From NCBI GenBank assembly GCA_027066265.1, contig JAMOOB010000264.1:1-9270 (forward strand): a stretch of 9,270 nt of DNA, written 5' to 3'. How positions within the stretch are numbered: position 1 is the stretch's first letter; the number at the start of each line of letters is the position of its first letter. Below, piece by piece: positions 1 to 5,151 of the stretch. The position numbers were made by a program, and so were the translations under genes. The notes beneath the pieces were generated by a model. The model was not told the origin of the DNA. It ran no database searches and saw only the letters and a list, made by a program, of their open reading frames with translations. Source of the stretch: Desulfurococcales archaeon (lineage in GTDB: Archaea > Thermoproteota > Thermoprotei_A > Sulfolobales > Ignisphaeraceae).

Positions 1-183
1 AGCAGTCTCATTGTAGCGATCGTAGTTGTATTCTACGACTTCTAGAACACGGTTCTGCGTAATCGTCTGCGTTTCAGTAATTGTCTTCGTGATTGTTGTT
101 GGTGGGATTGTGATGATTCGGGTTGTCGTGGTTGTTCTTGTGATTGTTGCGTAGTGTGTGGAGCATGAAGGCAGTGATCGGCT
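1..183 (-). pseudogene. Thr-rich secreted/S-layer-like stalk fragment, 5' end missing
   Basis: I do not recognise a specific gene. The minus frame reads ATITRTTTTTRIITIPPTT, then TITKTITETQTITQNR, then a more ordinary stretch ending off the window at base 1. Alternating Thr with Ile/Val/Gln is typical of stalk or linker segments of crenarchaeal secreted and S-layer proteins. The frame is closed by an in-frame stop at 184-186, and between that stop and the window edge there is no ATG, GTG or TTG. So it is either the inner part of a gene that lost its 5' end or a chance frame. Its upstream part runs into the AbrB-like gene on the other strand. The opposite strand reads as an unbroken Val/Ile stretch (about 26-154), which I take to be the antisense image of Thr codons. 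Coding on minus is inference from composition. Confidence 0.35.
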
Positions 184-302
184 CTATCCAGAAGTGGGGC
201 GATAAGGGTTACGTCATATACGTCTCGAAGAGGTATCAGAAGATCCTTGAAGAGCTCCACGGAAAGAAGGTCGTAGTCATAGTCATTCCGCTAGAGGAGT
301 AG
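165..302 (+). CDS. Small AbrB/SpoVT-like DNA-binding protein, 45 aa
   Basis: A 45-residue protein beginning MKAVIGSIQKWGDKGYVIYV. The pattern of a first strand with QKWG, then YVIYVSKRY, a short helix (QKILEELHG) and a final strand KKVVVIVIPLEE matches the swapped-hairpin AbrB/MazE fold common in crenarchaeal antitoxins and small transcription regulators. Such proteins normally dimerise and bind operator DNA. ATG at 165 is the only good start; GGAG lies only two bases before it, too close to be a convincing ribosome site, and I see no clear TATA box, so it may be cotranscribed with something upstream. No toxin gene follows directly. The function as regulator or orphan antitoxin is inferred from fold similarity. 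It is too short for many ORF callers, but codon use is like its neighbours. Confidence 0.62.
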   Translation: MKAVIGSIQKWGDKGYVIYVSKRYQKILEELHGKKVVVIVIPLEE

Positions 303-500
303 AAACGACGCGAATCCCGACAAACACATGTTACCTATAGACAAAGCGTTTTCGGCTCGCAACATCTCTATGGAGGCCCCGCGGGGGATGATGAGTCGGG
401 TGCACGACCGAGCCCGTCGAGAGCTATGGTAGACGACCCTAAGAGAAACTAAATTAACGGGGATGACCCTCTAGCGGGAAACAGTTGAGGGTGGTCAACG
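303..500 (+). other. Structured non-coding leader region
   Basis: No gene is convincing in these 200 bases. They contain the GC palindrome CCCCGCGGGG (377-386), a TATA-like CTAAATTA (449-456), and a hairpin in which GATgACCCTC (462-471) pairs with GAGGGTgGTC (487-496), one mismatch and one wobble. The hairpin ends just before the region where the next gene must start. A frame in phase with both flanking genes crosses the region but is cut by stops at 447-449 and 486-488. The segment may be a 5' leader or a small RNA; I do not recognise a known family. Confidence 0.3.
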
Positions 501-503
501 ATA

Positions 504-510
504 GGTGATC
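504..510 (+). promoter_or_regulatory. Strong Shine-Dalgarno match without a standard start after it
   Basis: GGTGATC is a seven-base match to the archaeal 16S rRNA 3' tail complement (GGAGGTGATC). No in-frame ATG, GTG or TTG follows until TTG 558, nearly 50 bases away, although the coding frame is open from 489. Confidence 0.35.
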
Positions 511-557
511 TGGTCGTAGCTATCGATCTGAGCGAGGACGGTTCTAGGGTAATCGCT

Positions 558-977
558 TTGGTAGGTGCTAGAGAACACGTTTTGAAGTCCTGCGAGTTCG
601 CTAGGAAGGCTTCGGGTCTAAAGCATTTTAGGGAAATTGGTTCGGATAGAAAGCGTATGTACTTAAAGGCTCTCCCTAGGAGATTCAATAAGCTTAAGCC
701 ATTTCTAGAGCTAGCGAAGGTGTTTCGCTACAGCGAAGGTACGATAGAGTTCATCGATGGCTACCTACGTAGAGTACGGCCAGCGCTCGTGATTGTGGAC
801 GACCATCTCTACCCAGTACTTGGCTACTCACGAAAGCTAAAGGAGGGTAGCGTACGTAGAGACGATCTGAAGAAGCTCGTCGTGATCGCCGATAACCTAG
901 CTAACTACTTCAGGATCCTTCTAAGGAACGATCCCAAGAAGTTTCGAGAAGAGCTAAGGAAGTTCGAGAAGGGTTAG
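558..977 (+). CDS. RNase H-fold (DUF3800-like) protein, conventional TTG start; true N-terminus probably near 501
   Basis: The standard call is 139 residues from TTG 558. However the frame is open from 489, and residues encoded at 510-557 read LVVAIDLSEDGSRVIA, a strand-turn-strand with an Asp that looks like the first catalytic hairpin of an RNase H fold. Later come RPALVIVDDHLYPVLG and LKKLVVIADNLANYF, whose acidic residues would complete such a site, followed by a basic helical C-terminus. The layout resembles DUF3800-type proteins, which are predicted nucleases of unknown target. The missing start could be explained by a non-standard ATA at 501 with GAGGGTGGT before it, or by a one-base deletion after a GTG at 506. 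The gene ends two bases before a large hairpin. Fold assignment is by eye and moderately weak; protein coding is strong. Confidence 0.6.
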   Translation: MVGAREHVLKSCEFARKASGLKHFREIGSDRKRMYLKALPRRFNKLKPFLELAKVFRYSEGTIEFIDGYLRRVRPALVIVDDHLYPVLGYSRKLKEGSVRRDDLKKLVVIADNLANYFRILLRNDPKKFREELRKFEKG

Positions 978-1050
978 AACGGCCGCGTCACGGGAGCACC
1001 CCACGGATCATCTTCCCTCACCGTGGGGTCCACATCCGCGGCCGCAGTTC
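977..1050 (+). terminator. Two-tier GC hairpin directly after the 558-977 gene
   Basis: CGGCCGCG (980-987) pairs perfectly with CGCGGCCG (1037-1044), and inside it CCCCACGG (999-1006) pairs perfectly with CCGTGGGG (1021-1028). An asymmetric internal loop (11 and 8 bases) and a 14-base apical loop separate the helices. There is no U-tract right after it, unlike typical archaeal terminators, so it may instead be a small structured RNA or processing/stability element. It also overlaps the end of an opposite-strand frame (1018-1146). Confidence 0.4.
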
Positions 1051-1146
1051 CAAAAACACTAGTGTTTCCCAGGTATAAAGCTCGTCGTAGCTTTGATGAG
1101 CATCCTCTCCGTAGCTTACGTGCTTAGAGATCTCAATCCTCTTTCC
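1018..1146 (-). pseudogene. Possible decayed gene fragment (unknown family)
   Basis: The minus frame reads RIEISKHVSYGEDAHQSYDE and then a segment ending LVFLELRPRMWTPR before a stop at 1018-1020, 42 codons in all. Composition is protein-like, but no start codon exists after the in-frame stop at 1147-1149. Just upstream, other minus frames give VVIEET (about 1180) and PVEELVKE (about 1145-1170), so two small frameshifts would join them into a longer protein. I do not recognise the family. A palindrome AAACACTAGTGTTT (1054-1067) lies within it. Decay is inference; chance open frames cannot be excluded. Confidence 0.25.
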
Positions 1147-1346
1147 TTAACTAGTTCTTCGACTGGTTTCTTCGATTACAACACCGTGCTATCTGTGCAG
1201 AGCCGGGGTTTCTCCGTGGGTTTCGTTGGTCGATGAATTGAGTATGGGGTGCACCTCGAAGAAGGTATTCGAAGAAGTGGCGATATCGATAGAGCGAAGG
1301 TGTTTTGAGAGCGATGTGTGCAGAGCCCGGGTCTGCGAAGTTAGCC

Positions 1347-2570
1347 TTATACAAGTGTCTCGAGTATGTAGTTTCGAAATGCTTCTTGAGCTTTAGGATT
1401 CAGTAGATTATCGAATACATCAACATTCAAGGATCTAAGCGCTGCTCTGAACAATGTGTCTCGCAATGGCATCAGTACCGCTAGAGCAATACGTTTAGGT
1501 TGTAGATACTCTTTGTAGGTCTTGAGCTGACCTAGTATGTATTCGGGACTTCTCCATTCAGAGGTTTCGAGACCTGTCTTAACCTCTACTACTAGCAGTG
1601 GATGCTTACCCTGCTCGATGAGTTTGTGTAGCTCGCCCCAATCAAGGAGCTGATCGATGATTCCTTCAAATATAACGATATCGGGAACGAGATGCAATCT
1701 CTTCTTTCCTGGTAGAAATGCTGAGATTATGTGTGGATAGATCGAGGGTTGGTAGAAGAATGTGTATTCCTTTCCTTTAGTTCGAGATCTTATGTATGCA
1801 AAGGGACGGTTCTTCGTAAACTCAATCCACCACTCACCGCCCAGCACTAGCTCAACTCGATTGAGGTCGTAACGAAGAGACATTGTTTCGCCATCCATAG
1901 CCTCGATAATCTTCGCCAAAACCCATAGCTCAGCGATATGCGAAATCTTTTCCTGTAGCGAAAGTACTCTTCCTTGCCACGTATCTAGAACCATCGATGT
2001 AAAGAGCGATAGGTAGGGATCGACAAACGTCTCCTCGAATCTCTTAGCATGACCAGCAAAGAACACTCCTTCCGTGTTTGCTTTCCTAGCAATACGCTTG
2101 ATTTCATCGACTAGTCTAGGCACGAAATTGATATAGAACTCAGCTAACTGTCTTTCTCCACCAACGAATCCAAACCTCGTTGCTAGTTCTCGGCACAGAT
2201 CCTGGTGAGAGGAACACCAGTAGCACTCTACACCATCCTCGCGTACCCTGCACAAGGTTAGATGCATGTATCCACTATTACTAAAGCTCACACGTACAAC
2301 GAGTCGATTCACAAGGATGCTTTTAGGAACCCTATACATTTCGCGACGACGACCACGACCCCATTCCTCTCTAGCAACAAGCCTTGCCCCCAACAAATAC
2401 CTAACATTGGTCAGGAACCCACTATCCTCCACATAAACATAGTCGGTACCCCTCGTACCACCAACCATCTGCACGATCTCGATTTCTGAACCTACGACTC
2501 GAATCCAGTGCCTAACCTCTTTCAACTCCTCACAACCTTGGGGAGGCCAAGCCCTTAACACATACATCAC
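1347..2570 (-). CDS. Orphan PD-(D/E)XK superfamily nuclease, 407 aa
   Basis: The C-terminal third carries a PD-(D/E)XK core: PDIVIFEG (Asp297), then PLLVVEVKTG (Glu329, Lys331), then GQLKTYKEYL (Gln349). These are the metal-binding and catalytic positions of the restriction-like fold. Glu213 in HIAELWVLAKI may be the helix glutamate seen in some subfamilies. The middle holds C116-x2-C119-x2-H122-x3-C126, a possible zinc knuckle. The N-terminal half is beta-rich and basic, as in McrC/DUF2357-like proteins, but no McrB GTPase or methylase lies nearby, so calling it part of a restriction system would be inference. Start: GTG at 2570 is followed immediately by ATG at 2567; a TATA box about 28-31 bases upstream suggests a leaderless message. 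It stands alone, flanked by sparse or decayed DNA. Likely a DNA nuclease for defence or a mobile element. Confidence 0.72.
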   Translation of the reverse strand: MMYVLRAWPPQGCEELKEVRHWIRVVGSEIEIVQMVGGTRGTDYVYVEDSGFLTNVRYLLGARLVAREEWGRGRRREMYRVPKSILVNRLVVRVSFSNSGYMHLTLCRVREDGVECYWCSSHQDLCRELATRFGFVGGERQLAEFYINFVPRLVDEIKRIARKANTEGVFFAGHAKRFEETFVDPYLSLFTSMVLDTWQGRVLSLQEKISHIAELWVLAKIIEAMDGETMSLRYDLNRVELVLGGEWWIEFTKNRPFAYIRSRTKGKEYTFFYQPSIYPHIISAFLPGKKRLHLVPDIVIFEGIIDQLLDWGELHKLIEQGKHPLLVVEVKTGLETSEWRSPEYILGQLKTYKEYLQPKRIALAVLMPLRDTLFRAALRSLNVDVFDNLLNPKAQEAFRNYILETLV

Positions 2571-2586
2571 CGGTAGTAACCTACCT

Positions 2587-2640
2587 ACACCAGTTTATAA
2601 ATCCATGCACCCCACAACACCTACTTATAAATGCATCAAG
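2587..2640. repeat. Imperfect direct repeat carrying two TATA boxes
   Basis: The unit is roughly ACACC, three to four bases, TTATAAAT, then CATGCA or GCATCA, occurring twice about 30 bases apart (TATA at 2594-2601 and 2624-2631). Tandem promoters or a regulator operator are possible; both TATA boxes are near-symmetric and could also fire to the right. Confidence 0.35.
2594..2601 (-). promoter_or_regulatory. TATA box of the nuclease gene
   Basis: TTTATAAA on the minus strand, its centre about 28-31 bases before the GTG/ATG pair, the spacing expected for leaderless archaeal transcripts. Confidence 0.6.
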
Positions 2641-2845
2641 GTGCAACTTGCTAGTATTGTCGTGAACAATATATTTGGTAAGGAGACTTTGTATCTCTAT
2701 CCATCATTTCGACTGATTGGTATATCCTTTGATCGATAAAGATTAATGAGTTGCAAAGATTTCACAACGCCTTAGAACGTCGTTTAACTACGTAAAGGAA
2801 TTGATTAATGGAATCACATCAACTCTAAAATAGATTCACTACTGT

Positions 2846-2990
2846 GTGAGAGTTATGTATCGATATTCCGAGCAATGTGTATAGAGAGCTAGAGAATTTG
2901 GCTACGTTTACGCGATGGGGCCGGGAAATATGGCATAGCCTTATCACGGAGGTAGTTAGGAAGCTTAATTATACAGATGTTGAATTTTAG
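2846..2990 (+). pseudogene. Ribbon-helix-helix antitoxin-like gene with a one-base frameshift at its start
   Basis: The frame after the stop at 2847-2849 reads CIDIPSNVYRELENLATFTR and then WGREIWHSLITEVVRKLNY. A short strand ending IDIP followed by two helices is the usual shape of small archaeal ribbon-helix-helix antitoxins (VapB/CopG type), which bind DNA as dimers and neutralise a partner toxin. No start exists in that frame before the strand. A GTG at 2846 in the neighbouring frame gives MRV and joins CIDIP if one base is skipped near 2855. The intact ancestor would be about 46 residues. Frame 2977-3156 (59 aa, ATG overlapping this gene's end) or frame 3008-3217 (69 aa) could be what is left of a toxin, but neither shows a recognisable catalytic motif. 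Confidence 0.35.
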
Positions 2991-3007
2991 AACCGGATCG
3001 GTACTAC

Positions 3008-3217
3008 GTGCTGAAGATCGTTGTGGAAACCATTTACTATTCACCTCTAACAGGAAGATCAGCGAAAGAGAAAGAACTCTATACAACGAATACGAAACCC
3101 GCCATAGTTACCCAACGCTTTTCGCTGGTTTCTTTCCTACGCTTTCAAGATCATAAGCATTTACCTGCAGTTAATAGAGAGATGCAATGCTGTTCCATAG
3201 CGTTTAACATAATATAG
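3008..3217 (+). CDS. Hypothetical small protein, 69 aa, doubtful
   Basis: Unrecognised. GTG start, beginning MLKIVVETIYYSPLTGRSAK; the first 35 residues look protein-like, the rest less so. It begins 17 bases after the ribbon-helix-helix-like fragment, a place where a toxin partner would sit. A competing frame (2977-3156, ATG, 59 codons) reads HLLFTSNRKISERERTLYN over the same DNA, and only one of the two can be the real gene. No signal peptide, membrane segment or zinc motif. I give it low weight because no clear TATA box or Shine-Dalgarno site decides between the frames. Confidence 0.22.
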   Translation: MLKIVVETIYYSPLTGRSAKEKELYTTNTKPAIVTQRFSLVSFLRFQDHKHLPAVNREMQCCSIAFNII

Positions 3218-3343
3218 TTCGCAAAGATTACGTTACGCATCGACGTCCCTCATATACTTATCGACATCATGATGAGGCTAAGCTTTGTCAACGCTAGTCT
3301 ACACGAAAGTTGCGTTTACTTAAAATACAGAGTAATAGATTTA

Positions 3344-3502
3344 TCAAGTCTCTTCACGTAACTCTATGTTGAACTCGAGCCTTTGCCCGCAGACGGGACA
3401 GTATATCTCTATTCTATCGAGAGAATATTTTCCGTCTCGATGACGAGGGTGAATCGAAATGACTTCTACACGCACAGCATTTCTATCTCTAGCTAGTACC
3501 AC
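3344..3502 (-). CDS. Small CxxC zinc-binding protein, 52 aa
   Basis: Not visible at usual ORF cut-offs. From GTG 3502 the frame reads MVLARDRNAVRVEVISIHPR, then DRIEIYCPVCGQRLEFNIEL and stops at 3344-3346. Cys35 and Cys38 form a zinc knuckle (CPVCG) flanked by beta strands. His18 and His21 (HPRH) could give the other two ligands, or the zinc site may complete on dimerisation. The pattern matches tiny crenarchaeal zinc-ribbon proteins that bind nucleic acids or act as subunits of larger complexes; the exact role is unknown. The frame continues protein-like upstream (KLYL) but has no earlier start before the stop near 3550. It converges with the start-less plus piece ending at 3361. Coding is supported by motif and strand periodicity. 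Confidence 0.55.
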   Translation of the reverse strand: MVLARDRNAVRVEVISIHPRHRDGKYSLDRIEIYCPVCGQRLEFNIELREET

Positions 3503-3681
3503 TAAATACAGCTTTAAGAATGGTGTGGCAAGACATAGTATGTATCACACCCCAGTTCTTCTACGATTCGTGCGGTACATTATGCTTCGATTCCTTCGAT
3601 TCGATACGAGTGAAGCACTGATGCATCTTAGTTACACTACTATCAATATCTCTGTATCCATGTGACGAGAGACACTAAGTC

Positions 3682-3861
3682 TCAACCTCTTCCGAGCAGA
3701 ATTTGATGTGTATATTCTTCTGTGGTTACCAAGGTAGTTAACACCTCAACTCTATGTTTACATCGCTCTGCTTGCAGTAATAGAATGCGAGTCTTCCTGT
3801 GGTAACCGATAAAGGCGTCGAGTGAAAGCTCAGAACCATAAAAGGAAGGATCTATCTGCAC
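3682..3861 (-). CDS. Hypothetical small protein, 59 aa
   Basis: Unrecognised. From GTG 3861 the frame reads MQIDPSFYGSELSLDAFIGY, then HRKTRILLLQAERCKHRVEV and a Thr-rich tail, ending at 3682-3684. The frame stays open upstream up to the tRNA (…DLVDWPYVVLLT) but without a standard start, so the N-terminus may be longer or damaged. The arrangement of a strand-rich N-terminus, a central ILLL strand and a Cys/His pair (C34, H36) faintly recalls the zinc protein at 3344-3502 on the same strand, but I cannot show homology. Codon composition is acceptable and no overlapping frame is better. It lies directly downstream of tRNA-Arg. Confidence 0.35.
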   Translation of the reverse strand: MQIDPSFYGSELSLDAFIGYHRKTRILLLQAERCKHRVEVLTTLVTTEEYTHQILLGRG

Positions 3862-3930
3862 CGTGAGAAGGACTACATAGGGCCAATCGACGAGATCATG
3901 AAGGTCTACTCTATGTATAGAGGAGGTATG

Positions 3931-4008
<78 letters not shown>

Positions 4009-4037
4009 AGCGCCGTCTTCGTTTGTTTGCTCCGGGG

Positions 4038-4046
4038 TTATATCTT
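4038..4046 (-). promoter_or_regulatory. TATA box of tRNA-Arg
   Basis: AAGATATAA on minus, centred about 34 bases before the tRNA 5' end; this would give a short leader of some 5-10 bases, normal for archaeal tRNA genes. Confidence 0.5.
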
Positions 4047-4073
4047 GATCTTGTCGCGGTGTCGCTATCGCTA

Positions 4074-4391
4074 TCAATGCTTTGTTGATCCGTGTCCTCT
4101 GCTTTGTGTTATCTCCTCTATTCTCTTGATTAGTTGCTCGATTCTGTTCCTCCATGGTTCGGTATGTATCTACACAGTTCCTTTGTTTTCTTGCCCTAGC
4201 CCTGTAGAAGTGTTTGTGGATCTATTCTAGGGCTTGCCTCGATGATCGTCGTTCTATGGCTACACGATGCTCTGTCTACAGAGCTCGAGAAGCCTATTTG
4301 TCGAGGTACCCGAACCGATGTCTATGACAAGCCTGGGTTCTTGCATAGTTCGAGAAAAAGATTGGTTGCGGTAATCATGGATGGGGATCAC
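4074..4391 (-). pseudogene. Frame-broken small protein with methyltransferase-like motif I
   Basis: From ATG 4346 (or GTG 4391, which overlaps the isomerase stop as GTGA) the frame reads MQEPRLVIDIGSGTSTNRLL and then ELCRQSIV before TAG at 4260-4262. VIDIGSGTS is the SAM-binding motif I pattern. One base later in phase the sequence continues VAIERRSSRQALE, where the Glu after a strand would be motif II, then TAG (4222-4224), then IHKHFYRARARKQRN. A further shift gives NRIEQLIKRIEEITQ up to TGA at 4074-4076. Two frameshifts and one amber codon would restore about 90-105 residues, shorter than a full methyltransferase, so it was either truncated or a small family such as UPF0146. The position immediately downstream of the isomerase suggests a former operon member. 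Reconstruction is inference; the motif is seen. Confidence 0.45.
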
Positions 4392-5077
4392 TTCTTGAAG
4401 CTCTTCGCAGCTGCTTCAGCCATTTCTCTGATGACTTTCTCGGGCTCCTTAGCCTTCATGATGGCTGAGGCTACGAGTACTCCAGCCGTACCCAACTCGA
4501 TTGCTTTAGCAACGTCTTCAGCGCTCGAGATACCGGCTCCCGTAAGTATGATCACCTCCTTGTTGATCTGTCTAACGAGTTCGACCGTACCCGTAATCAC
4601 CTCCGGCTTAGCTTTGGACACCGCGATCCCAGTACCGATGAGTTCCGGTGGCTCGACTGCGAGAGCAACGGGCTTGATGGCGGCAACGGCAGCTGCAGTC
4701 TGTGGAGTATCTGCGCATACCAAGGTTTCGAGACCTAGGCTATGAGCTTTGAGAACGGTCTGCACTAACTCGTCGAGCCTCAACCTATGCTCGCTATGAT
4801 TGAGTAGCACTCCCTTCACACCGATCTCTTTGAGAGCTACGATGGGTAGCCAACCCGTGTGAGCACCGTAGTCGTAGGGATCAGCATGCTGTGCGTAGAC
4901 CGGTATCTCAACGCTCTCCACGATTCTACGAAGCTCGGTTGCGGGAGGAATCACTATGATCTCGACGTTCCCAAGCTCTTTAGCTACCTTCTCGGCAGCT
5001 TTAGCGATAGCAAGACCTTTCTCTCCAAACGCTGTTGGGTAGGTCTTGAAGTTTATGGCTAGGACCGGGACACGCAT
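4388..5077 (-). CDS. tpiA: Triosephosphate isomerase, archaeal short form, 229 aa
   Basis: Interconverts glyceraldehyde-3-phosphate and dihydroxyacetone phosphate in the cytoplasm, for glycolysis and gluconeogenesis. MRVPVLAINFKTYPTAFG gives substrate-binding Asn9 and Lys11; NHSEHR carries the electrophilic His94; AVEPPELIGTG carries the catalytic base Glu142 at the start of loop 6. ILTGAGISSAEDV and GVLVASAIMKA form the C-terminal phosphate-binding loops. Length 229 fits archaeal enzymes, which lack helices found in the ~250-residue bacterial form and are usually tetramers. I chose ATG 5077 over the upstream ATG 5110 because GAGGTG stands six bases before it and the family begins right there. 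Lies 74 bases after FBP aldolase/phosphatase on the same strand, whose substrate it supplies. Confidence 0.95.
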   Translation of the reverse strand: MRVPVLAINFKTYPTAFGEKGLAIAKAAEKVAKELGNVEIIVIPPATELRRIVESVEIPVYAQHADPYDYGAHTGWLPIVALKEIGVKGVLLNHSEHRLRLDELVQTVLKAHSLGLETLVCADTPQTAAAVAAIKPVALAVEPPELIGTGIAVSKAKPEVITGTVELVRQINKEVIILTGAGISSAEDVAKAIELGTAGVLVASAIMKAKEPEKVIREMAEAAAKSFKK

Positions 5078-5083
5078 CTCGAA

Positions 5084-5089
5084 CACCTC
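5084..5089 (-). promoter_or_regulatory. Shine-Dalgarno site deciding the isomerase start
   Basis: GAGGTG on minus, six bases before ATG 5077; it would lie inside the coding region if the upstream ATG 5110 were used. Confidence 0.65.
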
Positions 5090-5151
5090 AACGAGATTCG
5101 AAGAAATCAAAAACTGATTTAGAGATGAACTTCGGGGAGATGAGCTACGCG

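Larger units (their letters stand above)
2640..3343 (+). other. AT-rich region with frame-broken small reading frames
   Basis: No intact large gene. On plus I see, in changing frames: 2641-2739 (GTG start, MQLASIVVNNIFGKETLYLY and so on), 2750-2833 (no start, VAKISQRLRTSFNYVKELIN), the ribbon-helix-helix-like piece at 2846-2990, two overlapping frames at 2977-3156 and 3008-3217, and a start-less piece at 3218-3361 containing ITLRIDVPHILIDIMMRL. A near-repeat, GTTGCAAAGATT (2750) and GTTCGCAAAGATT (3216), heads two of these. The pattern suggests decayed small genes, perhaps toxin-antitoxin remnants. That is inference. Confidence 0.35.

Noticed and set aside
42..260. Minus frame of 72 codons with a Gln-rich end
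   Set aside because: Antisense image of the AbrB-like gene; its Gln-rich part is another frame of the Thr-rich stretch.
388..394. ATGATGA resembling the C box of a C/D small RNA
   Set aside because: No CTGA D box or closing stem within the next 80 bases.
4242..4745. Plus frame of 167 codons
   Set aside because: Its second half is antisense to triosephosphate isomerase; the first part is antisense to the methyltransferase-like fragment.
5078..5110. Upstream ATG extending the isomerase by 11 residues
   Set aside because: Would place the GAGGTG ribosome site inside the coding region, and family members begin at the later Met.
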